This document shows positions 1 through 8,692 of a DNA stretch of 64,000 bases, piece after piece. A program made the translations under genes and the position numbers. The stretch is from Pedobacter mucosus (GTDB taxonomy: Bacteria; Bacteroidota; Bacteroidia; Sphingobacteriales; Sphingobacteriaceae), in contig NZ_CP087585.1 in NCBI RefSeq assembly GCF_022200785.1, positions 4,154,001 through 4,218,000 on the forward strand. Direction: 5' to 3'. The number at the start of each line of letters is the position of its first letter. The stretch's first letter is position 1. The notes below the pieces were generated by a model that was not told where the DNA came from, made no database searches, and saw nothing but the letters and a program-made list of their open reading frames with translations.

Positions 1-16
1 TCAATATTTTTTGCAT

Positions 17-24
17 TACCTTTG
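17..24 (+). promoter_or_regulatory. Bacteroidota -7 box before the first gene
   Basis: TACCTTTG matches the phylum consensus TAnnTTTG and ends 5 bases before the ATG at 30, so the transcript would have almost no leader. The -33 element would lie outside the window. Confidence 0.5.
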
Positions 25-29
25 TATCA

Positions 30-431
30 ATGAAGTTAAAACAAAAAATAGCACTGTCTTTGGCTGTATTTTATGCAGTTAGTGTTATGGGTTTGGCTTT
101 AAGTTTACATTTTTGTGGTGGGCAGCTAGAAAATGTAAAGTTATTTAGTAATGAAATTTCTTGTAAATTTTGCAAAGATATTCCTGCTGAAAAGAAAGGC
201 GATGGATGCTGCCAAAACACGCAGGTAAACGTCAAAATTAAGGATAGTCATCAAGTTGAGGCGCAAACTCAAATGCCGAAATTATTTTCTATTCAGCTTT
301 TTTTACATCCGCCAGTATTAGAATTTTTATCAAGTATTACACCGGCTTATTTTAGCAAAATTTCCAATAAAGCACCGCCTCTTTCCTCCGGAGTTGCGCT
401 GCATGTTTTCAATTGTATTTTTAGAAATTAG
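30..431 (+). CDS. HYC_CC_PP-like small protein
   Basis: A 133-residue protein with a hydrophobic N-terminal segment (about residues 8-26), probably a signal or membrane anchor. The pattern His27-Phe-Cys29, a CxxC at 45-48, a Cys60-Cys61 pair and an Ala-Pro-Pro near residue 115 resemble the Bacteroidota HYC_CC_PP family, which is often found beside metal-transport genes. No enzymatic function is known to me. It is followed by a heavy-metal-associated domain protein, an outer-membrane-like protein and a DUF3347 protein, so a role in copper or other soft-metal handling is inferred from the cysteines and the neighbours. A perfect TAnnTTTG promoter box sits 5 bases before the ATG. Confidence 0.7.
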   Translation: MKLKQKIALSLAVFYAVSVMGLALSLHFCGGQLENVKLFSNEISCKFCKDIPAEKKGDGCCQNTQVNVKIKDSHQVEAQTQMPKLFSIQLFLHPPVLEFLSSITPAYFSKISNKAPPLSSGVALHVFNCIFRN

Positions 432-552
432 GATTTTCTACGTTTCTGTTACTTCGACTGAAGCTTAACGGAATGAAAATCTATGTTCAAGATTTTCATC
501 GTAAAAAAGCCATTTAAATGGCGATTAATTATAAATCTAATTTCAAAAAATC

Positions 553-1089
553 ATGAAAGCAATAAAAATATTCAGCATTGTTATGCTATTTTTTGCCGCA
601 AACGTTTCGGCTCAACAAATCTCATCTGTAGATTTACAGGTAACAGGATTAACCTGTTCTATGTGCTCCAATGCAACACAAAAGTCATTAGAAACATTAG
701 GTTTTATCAACTCGGTAAAGCCAGATTTAAATAAAAATATTTTCGTTTTAACCTTTAAAAAAGATGCAAATATCAATCTTGATTTGATTCGCAAGAAAGT
801 TCAGGATGCAGGTTTTTCTGTTGGTGGTTTAACTGCCGATTTTAATTTCAATCAACTTAAAGTTGATGATAAAGGTCAGGCGATGGTAGATGGCAATGTT
901 TATCGTTTCATTAATGCCAAAAGTAAAACTTTAAACGGGAGTGTAAAAGCTAATGTAATTGATAAAAATTTCATCTCTGGCTCTGCGTTCAAAAAGCAAT
1001 CCACTACTGCAAATTCTGATGCGTATGCAAGTGGAACTGGAATGGTTAACGGCAAAAAAAGTCGCATTTACCATTTAATTCTTTCCTAA
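553..1089 (+). CDS. Secreted heavy-metal-associated (HMA) domain protein
   Basis: A 178-residue protein with a cleavable signal peptide (about residues 1-20, ending Val-Ser-Ala). Residues 24-92 form an HMA-like domain with the metal motif Thr-Cys35-Ser-Met-Cys38, a variant of the usual MTCxxC. The C-terminal half (about 95-178) resembles no family I recognise. Proteins of this kind bind Cu(I) or similar ions, here in the periplasm. The stop is 1 base from the start of the next gene, so the two are probably co-transcribed. Substrate metal is inferred, not shown. The ATG at 553 is chosen because it gives the signal peptide directly. Confidence 0.8.
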   Translation: MKAIKIFSIVMLFFAANVSAQQISSVDLQVTGLTCSMCSNATQKSLETLGFINSVKPDLNKNIFVLTFKKDANINLDLIRKKVQDAGFSVGGLTADFNFNQLKVDDKGQAMVDGNVYRFINAKSKTLNGSVKANVIDKNFISGSAFKKQSTTANSDAYASGTGMVNGKKSRIYHLILS

Positions 1090-1090
1090 A

Positions 1091-1900
1091 ATGAGAAGAA
1101 TATTTCTTTTATTGCTGATTTTAATCGGCAGTTATTCCAGTGCATTTAATCAGGAATTGTATGTTTTTACGGAACCTGCGAGCAACATGCCAACAAAATC
1201 TATTGGTGTTAGAATTACAAATGAGGGCATGAATAATCCTAATTTTATGAGCAGAACGATTCCTGAGGTGATGTTTGGGTTTAATAAAAACCTGATGATG
1301 CATGCGCAAGCTTTTCTATCAGATATGGATGGAAAATATCGTTTAGAAGGCGGAAGTTTGTACGCAAAATATAGATTTCTATCATTTGATGAGGCCCATA
1401 GTCACTTTAGAGCTGCAGCATTCGGAAGAATTAGTACCAGTAAGCGACCAACATTTACCAATGATATTAATTTAGAGGGAGATAATAGTGGTTACCAAGG
1501 AGGATTTATATTCACGCAGCTTTTGCATAAGTTGGCAATTTCAGCGACTTTAGGCTATGCACATTCTTTCCGGGATACGGAGAAACAGGTGTTAGGAATG
1601 CCTAAGCCTAATAACATGCTTTCCTATAGTTTATCTTCTGGTTATTTGCTTTTACCATTCGTTTACAAAAATTATACGCAGCCTAATTTCAATCTGTATT
1701 TTGAATTATTAGGTAAGACAGATCCAAGTAATGGAGCGTCGTATCTGGATTTAGCACCAGCCTTGCAGGTAATTTTAAACAGTACCACCCGCATAGATTT
1801 AGGTTATAGGTTTCAGGCGTCTGGAAATATTGCAAATCGCTACACCAAAAACATGTACTTAATTAGAGCAGAATTTAATTTTTTCAACGTTTTAAAATAG
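1091..1900 (+). CDS. Outer-membrane beta-barrel-like protein of the metal cluster
   Basis: A 269-residue protein with a signal peptide (about 1-20) and many alternating hydrophobic/aromatic strands through to a C-terminal stretch ending in Phe-Asn-Phe-Phe, consistent with an outer-membrane beta-barrel. Several methionines lie in the N-terminal part (Met34, Met47, Met53, Met61), which could suit a copper-related protein, but this is only suggestive. It is directly coupled to the HMA protein (1-base gap) and followed 40 bases later by a DUF3347 gene. I do not recognise a named family; a channel or surface protein for a metal is an inference from context. Confidence 0.65.
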   Translation: MRRIFLLLLILIGSYSSAFNQELYVFTEPASNMPTKSIGVRITNEGMNNPNFMSRTIPEVMFGFNKNLMMHAQAFLSDMDGKYRLEGGSLYAKYRFLSFDEAHSHFRAAAFGRISTSKRPTFTNDINLEGDNSGYQGGFIFTQLLHKLAISATLGYAHSFRDTEKQVLGMPKPNNMLSYSLSSGYLLLPFVYKNYTQPNFNLYFELLGKTDPSNGASYLDLAPALQVILNSTTRIDLGYRFQASGNIANRYTKNMYLIRAEFNFFNVLK

Positions 1901-1940
1901 TACAAATAACAACAAGTCATCAACATTAATAATATATAAA

Positions 1941-2444
1941 ATGAAAAAAATATTAGTATTGGTAGCTGTAATCGCTATCGCGACAACAACCTTCACTTAC
2001 GCACAAAGTAAAACAGATATAGCATTAAATAAAGTTTTAGCTTCTTATTATGACGTTAAGAATGCTTTGGCAACGGATAAGAAAGATTTAGCAATCGAAA
2101 AAGTGAAGGTTTTAACGGCAAGTGTAAATGCTGTTCCACATAATGAATTAAGCGTTGATAAACATAAAATCTGGATGGAACAAGCAGCGATTATTAAAAG
2201 TAAGGCCGCTCAATTAGCTGGATCAAATGATATCAAAACGCAGAGAAAATCTTTTGAAGGAATTTCGTATGCAATGATTAAAACGTTGAGGACAGTAAAG
2301 TTTAACAATTCGACCGTTTATGTTCAGCATTGCCCAATGGCCAAGGCAAGTTGGTTAAACGAAAAGGAAAATATCGAAAATCCTTATTATGGAAGCATGA
2401 TGTTTGACTGTGGCGATGTTGCTGAAACAATAAAATCAAAATAA
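1941..2444 (+). CDS. DUF3347 domain periplasmic protein
   Basis: A 167-residue protein with a signal peptide (about 1-21, ending Tyr-Ala) followed by a DUF3347 domain: a helical region and the characteristic C-terminal stretch with His130-Cys131-Pro-Met133, Trp138, Asn-Pro-Tyr-Tyr-Gly (147-151), a Met pair and Cys157. The same domain occurs at the end of CusB-like efflux adaptors, and the conserved His/Cys/Met residues suggest copper binding. Here it stands alone in the periplasm. It closes the metal cluster and is followed by a clear terminator hairpin. Confidence 0.8.
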   Translation: MKKILVLVAVIAIATTTFTYAQSKTDIALNKVLASYYDVKNALATDKKDLAIEKVKVLTASVNAVPHNELSVDKHKIWMEQAAIIKSKAAQLAGSNDIKTQRKSFEGISYAMIKTLRTVKFNNSTVYVQHCPMAKASWLNEKENIENPYYGSMMFDCGDVAETIKSK

Positions 2445-2472
2445 TTTTGGCATCTTAAAAAGGTGTGCAACC

Positions 2473-2515
2473 AATAGTAGTTATGGTCAGTAGTTTGACT
2501 TTAACTACTATTTTT
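2473..2515 (+). terminator. Terminator after the metal cluster
   Basis: Arms 2473-2483 and 2502-2512 (AATAGTAGTTA and its complement) are followed by a run of T. It lies 29 bases after the DUF3347 stop. Confidence 0.75.
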
Positions 2516-2552
2516 GGTTAAGGCGAAGGTTAGCTTTCTTAACATACGTCAA

Positions 2553-2576
2553 TACTTAAACTTCAGTATTTAAGTA
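2553..2576 (+). promoter_or_regulatory. Perfect 8+8 dyad upstream of the dioxygenase gene
   Basis: TACTTAAA at 2553-2560 and TTTAAGTA at 2569-2576 are exact inverted copies separated by 8 bases, about 47 bases before the start at 2623. The size and position fit an operator for a dimeric regulator; the regulator is not in this window. Confidence 0.4.
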
Positions 2577-2622
2577 ATTTTATGTTACAAATTCTACGTT
2601 CTGTAATAAAAAATTAATCACC

Positions 2623-3447
2623 ATGTCGGCACTATCTCAATTTAAAAACTTTACCCAGCAGTTGCCTCAAACCGATTTAATGCCAACTATTTTTATTGGT
2701 CACGGCTCTCCGATGAATGGTATTGAGGATAATGAATTTAGTCAAAGTTGGGCCAATCTGGCAAAAAAAATCCCGGTTCCTAAAGCGGTTTTAGTGGTTT
2801 CTGCACATTGGTACACTCATGGGACTTTTGTTACGGCAATGGATTTCCCTTCTACTATTCACGATTTTGGAGGGTTTCCGCAAGCGCTTTTTGATGTTAC
2901 CTATCCTGCACCTGGTAATTCAGAATTAGCCGCTGAAATTCCGTCGATTATTCACTCCACTGATGTTGGTTTAAACCACGAATGGGGTTTAGATCATGGA
3001 ACTTGGACGGTTGTCAAACACATGTATCCGGATGCAAATATTCCTGTTTTACAATTGAGTATTGATTATACAAAATCTCCAGAGCAACATTATGAAATAG
3101 CAAAAGAGATTTATGCGCTTCGAAAAAAAGGAATATTAGTTTTGGGCAGTGGAAACATGGTTCATAATTTACGTATGTTAAGTTGGGAGATGATTAATGG
3201 TGGAGGTTATGATTGGGCAAATGAAATGAATAGTAAATTCAAAAATCTCATTGAAAATGGAGATCATAAACCACTGATTAATTATCGTTCTTTAGGAAGC
3301 GATGCAATGTTGGCAATTCCAACTCCCGAACATTATTTACCGCTTATTTATACTTTGGGAATGAAAAAAGATAAGGAAAACGTTTCTTTCTTTAATGATA
3401 AAGCAGTTGGCGGCTCCTTAACCATGACTTCAGTTTTGATAGGCTAA
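2623..3447 (+). CDS. ygiD: 4,5-DOPA-extradiol-type dioxygenase (YgiD-like)
   Basis: A 274-residue cytosolic protein of the LigB-like class III extradiol ring-cleavage dioxygenases. Visible family marks are Gly-His27-Gly-Ser-Pro-Met, Ser-Ala-His62-Trp, Asp-His125-Gly-Thr-Trp and Gly-Ser-Gly-Asn-Met-Val-His near residue 187; the histidines bind the metal. Length is normal for YgiD/DOPA dioxygenase. The physiological substrate in bacteria is unclear; it acts on catechol-type compounds. It is a single gene with its own promoter region, an 8-base dyad upstream, and a shared terminator downstream with the convergent GH43 gene. Confidence 0.88.
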   Translation: MSALSQFKNFTQQLPQTDLMPTIFIGHGSPMNGIEDNEFSQSWANLAKKIPVPKAVLVVSAHWYTHGTFVTAMDFPSTIHDFGGFPQALFDVTYPAPGNSELAAEIPSIIHSTDVGLNHEWGLDHGTWTVVKHMYPDANIPVLQLSIDYTKSPEQHYEIAKEIYALRKKGILVLGSGNMVHNLRMLSWEMINGGGYDWANEMNSKFKNLIENGDHKPLINYRSLGSDAMLAIPTPEHYLPLIYTLGMKKDKENVSFFNDKAVGGSLTMTSVLIG

Positions 3448-3470
3448 ATAAAAAATCTGGTAAATTAAAT

Positions 3471-3510
3471 AGGCGAAGTTTTATAGCTTGGTCCGCTCAA
3501 TACTTCGCCT
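3471..3510. terminator. Bidirectional terminator between ygiD and the GH43 gene
   Basis: AGGCGAAGT at 3471-3479 pairs with ACTTCGCCT at 3502-3510; A/T-rich tracts flank both sides. It lies between convergent genes and ends 4 bases from the GH43 stop. Confidence 0.65.
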
Positions 3511-3514
3511 TATT

Positions 3515-4612
3515 TTATTTTTTGATTGGTTCAATCAGTGCTATTGTACCATCTGCCTTATGTGTTAACTCCGTAACCTTCACATTTCTTAAATGTGTTT
3601 TGCCCGAAAGCTGAGTGTCGTGGTAAAAAATATACCATTTGCCTTTCACTTCAATAATAGAGTGGTGTGTGGTCCAACCCTCAACCGGATTCATAAAAGT
3701 ACCCTGGTATTTAAACGGACCAAAAGGATTATCAGCGATAGCAGAGGCTAATAAATGAGTATCACCAGTGGAGTAAGTAAAATAATATTTCCCATTGAAT
3801 TTGTGCATCCAAGCCCCTTCAAAAAAGCGTCTATTATGGTCTTTTGTAAGTAACGGTTTTCCGTTTTCATCTAAAATTACAACATCTTTTACAGCGCCAT
3901 CAAAACCTAACATAGTCTTGCTTAGCTTTACAACTTTTGCAATCAAAGCAGGTTCATTTTCTTTTTTAGAATCTGTTTTTGAACCATTTATATCATATTT
4001 TCCATTATTCCAGCGCTGTAATTGTCCACCCCAGATTCCACCATAATACATATAAGTACTTCCATCTGTATCGGTAAAAACTGCAGGATCAATACTAAAA
4101 CTTCCATCAATTGGTTTCGGTTCTGCCTTAAAAGGACCAACAGGATTTTTAGCCGTAGCTACGCCAATTCTAAATACGTCATTTTTATCTTTTACCGGAA
4201 AGTAGAGGTAATAATTGCCATCTTTAAACGCAACATCAGGCGCCCAAAGTTGACGGCCAGCCCAAGGAATGTCCTTCACGCTTAAAGCTACACCGTTATC
4301 TTTCACTTTTCCATTTATACTATCCATACTTAAAATGTGATAATCTTTCATGTCAAAATGATCGCCGTTATCATTTTCTGGAGTTCCTGATTCTACATCG
4401 TGCGATGGATAGATGTAGATTTTGCCATTAAAAACATGCGCTGATGGGTCTGCTGTATATATTTCGCTAATTAATGGTTGAGATAAATATTTCGATTTTT
4501 TAGATGTATCGCTAGTTTCAGTACTGGTTGTTTTGGAATTTTGCTGGCAAGCACTTGTTGCGGCAATAGCCATAATTATTACCAGGCTGGATATGTTTTT
4601 AAAGTTTTTCAT
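3515..4612 (-). CDS. Glycoside hydrolase family 43 lipoprotein
   Basis: A 365-residue protein with a lipoprotein-type signal (candidate lipidated Cys22) and a Ser/Thr-rich linker to about residue 42. The five-bladed GH43 fold is shown by Ala-Asp55-Pro-Ser-Ala-His (general base), the Trp-Ala-Pro-Asp-Val stretch at 123-127, Ser-Ile-Asp175-Pro-Ala (pKa modulator) and Phe-Phe-Glu265-Gly-Ala (general acid). GH43 enzymes are mostly beta-xylosidases or alpha-L-arabinofuranosidases, so it probably removes xylose or arabinose from xylan fragments in the periplasm or at the surface. Last gene of the xylan operon, 29 bases after GH115. Exact specificity cannot be read from sequence by eye. Confidence 0.9.
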   Translation of the reverse strand: MKNFKNISSLVIIMAIAATSACQQNSKTTSTETSDTSKKSKYLSQPLISEIYTADPSAHVFNGKIYIYPSHDVESGTPENDNGDHFDMKDYHILSMDSINGKVKDNGVALSVKDIPWAGRQLWAPDVAFKDGNYYLYFPVKDKNDVFRIGVATAKNPVGPFKAEPKPIDGSFSIDPAVFTDTDGSTYMYYGGIWGGQLQRWNNGKYDINGSKTDSKKENEPALIAKVVKLSKTMLGFDGAVKDVVILDENGKPLLTKDHNRRFFEGAWMHKFNGKYYFTYSTGDTHLLASAIADNPFGPFKYQGTFMNPVEGWTTHHSIIEVKGKWYIFYHDTQLSGKTHLRNVKVTELTHKADGTIALIEPIKK

Positions 4613-4641
4613 TGTATTTTAAGGTTATAAATAGTTAGGAT

Positions 4642-7509
4642 TTATTTCATTTCTGCTACAAAGGTTTCTGGCGGACCAAGGAAGCTGGGCTTTAATCCAC
4701 CAAGATCTAGCACTAGTTTTTGAAGCACGATACCTGGATTTATCATCCAATATTTAATGGTATGTTTACCCACTGCATCAAATTTCAACTGTGTTTTAAA
4801 GATCTTTATGTTATCAGCAACCGATTTTCGCCAAGCGGTTTCAGATTTATATTCAGCGCTGATATTTACAACAACAGGTACTGCATCATCAACAGAAACG
4901 GCGAATTTTAATCCCTCAGAATTTGTAAAATCAATAGTGGGAGAAATAAAACTATTCAGCGTAAAAATGCCAGTCTTATCTACAAAAATATCATATTCTA
5001 AATGAGGTGTACTGGCATCAAGTTTTTGAATTGGCGATGTAACAGGAACAGGAATAACGCCACCTAAAGTTTTGCCATAATTTGGGAGCGTTTTCCAAAA
5101 AACAGGACGATTATTTGTTGCCCTAGAAAAGTTCGGCGCATCCATAGAAATGTATCCATTCTGTGGAAAAAAAGCATTCATTTTTTGATTTGCAAATTGA
5201 GTATTGTCTATAACAATTGGAACACTAATTCTCGAGCCATCGCTTCCTGAAACCAAAATAGTTGTCTGCGATTTCCCTTTTGGCGCTTTCTTCCAATTAA
5301 TACTTACAAAAATTTTCTTGCTGTCACTTACTTCGCCTTTTGGCTGATTTGTAATCAAATAATCTGAGGTTTTTATCTGATAGCTAAAAGTTTGTTTTGC
5401 TTTATTAAAAACTTCAAAATAATGCGCTTTACTGTTATAAAAATCGAAAGTGGGCAAGGCAAAATTGATTTTCTGTTTATTCGTCCACGATGAATCACTT
5501 CCTTCTATTGCTATACCCATTACAGCCTTGTTCAAGTTTCCTGAGGAAACTAAAGTTACTGTATTTGGAATTCTATTTTGCTCCGGCTGTTGCCAATAAG
5601 TATAGCCAATATGTGTTTGATCCATCATATGATTCCATTTACCACCAGCCATTATTTTGTTATAGTAATTGGTTATTTCTGCATCACGTTTATACAATAT
5701 GGCAACAGTATCAGCCATACTATTTGTCGCAAAACGACCTTGTTTAGCGTATAGTTTATTCTTACCCACGTGATAATATAAATTGTAAAGATTTGCGCTA
5801 GCCTCAACCGGATGCATTACCAATTGATAATAGGCATCTTTCTGATCATCAGGCATTTGATTATAAATAAATTTTGCCTTTTGCTCAAGCTTTTTATAAT
5901 CTGCCACTACGTTCTCGAACTCATTATAATTGATTAAACTATAAATACTGTCCGTTAACAGCTCTGGCTTTATACGGCCATTGTATTTTGAATATAAATC
6001 CAACACATCGGCAATTTCATTAGCGTAAGTATTTCCAAATTGTTTTGCAGACCAATCAATCGTATATTTTTTTAGTTTTTCGGCAGGTATTGCATCTGGT
6101 GCCCAAGCGTAGTCTAAAAAAAACGATATTGGAAATTCCATGGGTTTTAAATCTCCAACATTTACAATCCAAATTTGGTTAGCATTATACTCGTAAGCTA
6201 AATTCATTTGTTCCCAAATTTTCTGAATAGGATTGGTATTAATCCACTTATAATTTCGAGGATCGCCAACATAATCAAAGTGATAGTAAATGCCATAACC
6301 ACCTTTCCTTTGTGATTCATTTAGCTTCGGAAGTTTCCTGATATTCCCCCAATTATCATCACAAAGCAGTAAAGTTATATCATCAGGAACACGCATACCA
6401 TTATCGTAATAAGCTTGTACTTCTTTGTAAAGTGCCCAAAGTTGTGGCGTTTCTGCTGCTGGTTTTTGAGTTACTTTCTCGATTATTTCCCGCTGATCCT
6501 TAACAATCTTCTCCAGCAAAGCGGTTGCAGTTCCTTCTGTCATAGGTTCATCACCATCGCCACGCATGCCAACGGTAATAATCTGCTCTTTATCAGCAAC
6601 ACGTTTTAAACCAGTTTCCCAAAAAGTTTTTAACTGAGCTGGATTTTGTTCATAATTCCACTTTCCGCCCTTGTATCTTTTCCATTCATCATGTGCTCTA
6701 GTTAGCGGCTCATGGTGTGAAGTTCCAATTACTACACCAAACTCATCAGCCAAAATAGGATTCATTTTGTCATCGTCATTAAAAGCACTTCCCCACATGG
6801 CTGGCCATAAATAATTGCCTTTTAATCGTAAAATAAGCTCGAAAACTTTTTCGTAAAATTTACTATTTAAGCCACCAAAGTCTTTTCTGCTCCAGCCGGA
6901 TAAAGCAGGTGCCTCATCATTCAGAAAAATACCTCTATATTTTATAGCTGGCGATAAAATGATATGGCGACCAGAAATGGCAAAGAGTGCATCACTTTTT
7001 TTTACAGGAACATCAGCCCAATAATACCATGGCGATACGCCTACTTGACTAGAAAGTTCGTAAACGCCATAAATGGTTCCTCGTTTATCGCTGCCAGCAA
7101 TTACCAACGCAGAATCTATTCCAGGCATTGGATTTTTTACCACTTCAATTAATGTGCTTTCCCAGTTTCCTGCAATGCCACTAACATTAATCTTGTTCTT
7201 TTTTATTAACTCATCAATTACCGTACTTTTTCCAATTGTACCAATTATAATGGCCATTCCTGAACCTTTATCTAAAGTGAATTTTGGAATAATTCCTGTA
7301 ACTTTTTGCAAGTCTGTCTGTAGGTTTTTAGCCGCTATAATTACCCCAGGCCATTCGTTGTTACTCACTAAAATAGATGAAATTTTTCCTTTATTAGCAA
7401 TAGAAAAGCTACCTGGAACTAAAGCTTTATTAATGAATGGATCTGCACCAGCTGCAAAGCTATTTATATAAAAACCCACTATTATAATCAGGAGAATAAG
7501 TTTTTTCAT
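4642..7509 (-). CDS. Glycoside hydrolase family 115 (xylan alpha-glucuronidase)
   Basis: A 955-residue protein with a signal peptide (about 1-19). The long central region carries the GH115 landmarks: Tyr-Arg-Gly-Ile-Phe-Leu-Asn-Asp-Glu near 193, Leu-Lys-Gly-Asn-Tyr-Leu-Trp-Pro-Ala-Met-Trp near 230, and Thr-Ser-His-His-Glu-Pro near 265; the C-terminal domain is the family's beta-rich accessory part. Length matches GH115, whose members remove (4-O-methyl)-glucuronic acid from glucuronoxylan, including internal side chains. Its start is 1 base after the GH10 stop, so translation is probably coupled. Together with GH10 and GH43 it makes a glucurono(arabino)xylan set. Confidence 0.92.
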   Translation of the reverse strand: MKKLILLIIIVGFYINSFAAGADPFINKALVPGSFSIANKGKISSILVSNNEWPGVIIAAKNLQTDLQKVTGIIPKFTLDKGSGMAIIIGTIGKSTVIDELIKKNKINVSGIAGNWESTLIEVVKNPMPGIDSALVIAGSDKRGTIYGVYELSSQVGVSPWYYWADVPVKKSDALFAISGRHIILSPAIKYRGIFLNDEAPALSGWSRKDFGGLNSKFYEKVFELILRLKGNYLWPAMWGSAFNDDDKMNPILADEFGVVIGTSHHEPLTRAHDEWKRYKGGKWNYEQNPAQLKTFWETGLKRVADKEQIITVGMRGDGDEPMTEGTATALLEKIVKDQREIIEKVTQKPAAETPQLWALYKEVQAYYDNGMRVPDDITLLLCDDNWGNIRKLPKLNESQRKGGYGIYYHFDYVGDPRNYKWINTNPIQKIWEQMNLAYEYNANQIWIVNVGDLKPMEFPISFFLDYAWAPDAIPAEKLKKYTIDWSAKQFGNTYANEIADVLDLYSKYNGRIKPELLTDSIYSLINYNEFENVVADYKKLEQKAKFIYNQMPDDQKDAYYQLVMHPVEASANLYNLYYHVGKNKLYAKQGRFATNSMADTVAILYKRDAEITNYYNKIMAGGKWNHMMDQTHIGYTYWQQPEQNRIPNTVTLVSSGNLNKAVMGIAIEGSDSSWTNKQKINFALPTFDFYNSKAHYFEVFNKAKQTFSYQIKTSDYLITNQPKGEVSDSKKIFVSINWKKAPKGKSQTTILVSGSDGSRISVPIVIDNTQFANQKMNAFFPQNGYISMDAPNFSRATNNRPVFWKTLPNYGKTLGGVIPVPVTSPIQKLDASTPHLEYDIFVDKTGIFTLNSFISPTIDFTNSEGLKFAVSVDDAVPVVVNISAEYKSETAWRKSVADNIKIFKTQLKFDAVGKHTIKYWMINPGIVLQKLVLDLGGLKPSFLGPPETFVAEMK

Positions 7510-7510
7510 G

Positions 7511-8638
7511 TTATTTATTGTTAAAATTGATCACTTCCCAATAAGATTTTTTTGGTTGAAGATTGGTGTCAAAAAGCAGCGGATAATTCTTTCTATCCAT
7601 CACCGGATATTCATCTAACCAAGTATGGCGATCAGAAATATTCCAGAAAGTGACATTTGTGATAACTTTTTTATATTCACGAAATACCTTGAATACCATG
7701 GCATATTGGGCCGCCTGCTTCTGCGCTAACTCATGCGTAAAAACGTCAGATTCGCCCGGCTTTCGATCACGTCTATTTTTCTCCCATGGATAAATGGACA
7801 TATCGACTTCCGTAAATTGAATTTTCAGTCCGAGTGAAGCATATCTTTCAATTGCTTTCCGAAGCGCAGTTTCTGTAGGCTCTTGCAACGACCAATGCGC
7901 TTGAAAACCAACACCATCAATAGGGACGCCTTTATTTTTCAAACTTTTTAATAATTTATAAATTCTTTCCCGCTTTTCTGGCCGCTCGGTATTGTAATCA
8001 TTGTAATAAAGTTTTGCTTTAGGATCTGCAGCATGAGCATATTCAAATGCTTTTATGATAAAATCTTCCCCGCATATTTGAAACCACTTAGAATTCCTCA
8101 AATACTTTGTTGGATCATCATCAATGGCTTCGTTTGCTACATCCCAGGCATAAATTTTTCCTTTGTACCTACTTACAACTGTGGTAATGTGACTTTTTAA
8201 TCTTTGCAGAAGAACTTCTTTAGTTACTTGTTTTCCATCTTTCCCGGTAAACATCCAACTTGGTGTTTGATCATGCCAACAGAGATTATGACCACGGATT
8301 TTTATCCCGTTTTTAACTGCAAAATTAACAATGGAGTCTGCATCTTTCCAATAAAACCGTCCTTCTCGAGGCTGTATTGGCCCCATTTTCATTGCATTTT
8401 CTGCAGTGATGCTATTAAATTGCTTTTTGATCAGTTGCGCCTCATCTCCAGATAAATTTCTAGGCGCTACAGCTACACCTATTGGAAAATAGGCTTGATA
8501 GAAATCTTTCAAACCGCGATTATCTTTTGAATAATTAGCAACGGTTTGTTGAGCTTTGCCAGAATAAAAAATTAGTAACAATGGAATATATAGCCATGTC
8601 GATCCTATAATTTTCGAAAAATTAGCAAGCTTACTCAT
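7511..8638 (-). CDS. Glycoside hydrolase family 10 endo-1,4-beta-xylanase
   Basis: A 375-residue protein with an N-terminal hydrophobic segment (about 12-29) ending Gly-Lys-Ala-Gln, a secretion signal. The GH10 barrel shows Gly-His-Asn-Leu-Cys-Trp-His at 116-122, Trp-Asp-Val-Ala-Asn-Glu170 (acid/base) and Phe-Thr-Glu277-Val-Asp (nucleophile). It should cut the xylan backbone and release substituted oligosaccharides for GH115 and GH43. It is the second gene of the operon, 54 bases after the SDR gene. A single catalytic domain is present with no carbohydrate-binding module. Confidence 0.94.
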   Translation of the reverse strand: MSKLANFSKIIGSTWLYIPLLLIFYSGKAQQTVANYSKDNRGLKDFYQAYFPIGVAVAPRNLSGDEAQLIKKQFNSITAENAMKMGPIQPREGRFYWKDADSIVNFAVKNGIKIRGHNLCWHDQTPSWMFTGKDGKQVTKEVLLQRLKSHITTVVSRYKGKIYAWDVANEAIDDDPTKYLRNSKWFQICGEDFIIKAFEYAHAADPKAKLYYNDYNTERPEKRERIYKLLKSLKNKGVPIDGVGFQAHWSLQEPTETALRKAIERYASLGLKIQFTEVDMSIYPWEKNRRDRKPGESDVFTHELAQKQAAQYAMVFKVFREYKKVITNVTFWNISDRHTWLDEYPVMDRKNYPLLFDTNLQPKKSYWEVINFNNK

Positions 8639-8692
8639 TCTATTTGGTTAAATTTTGATTTAAGGCTTTAAAGATTAAAGCCAATTACCTTG

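Noticed and set aside
483..734. Plus-strand open frame overlapping the HMA gene
   Set aside because: It overlaps a clear HMA protein in another frame and has no signal, motif or start context.
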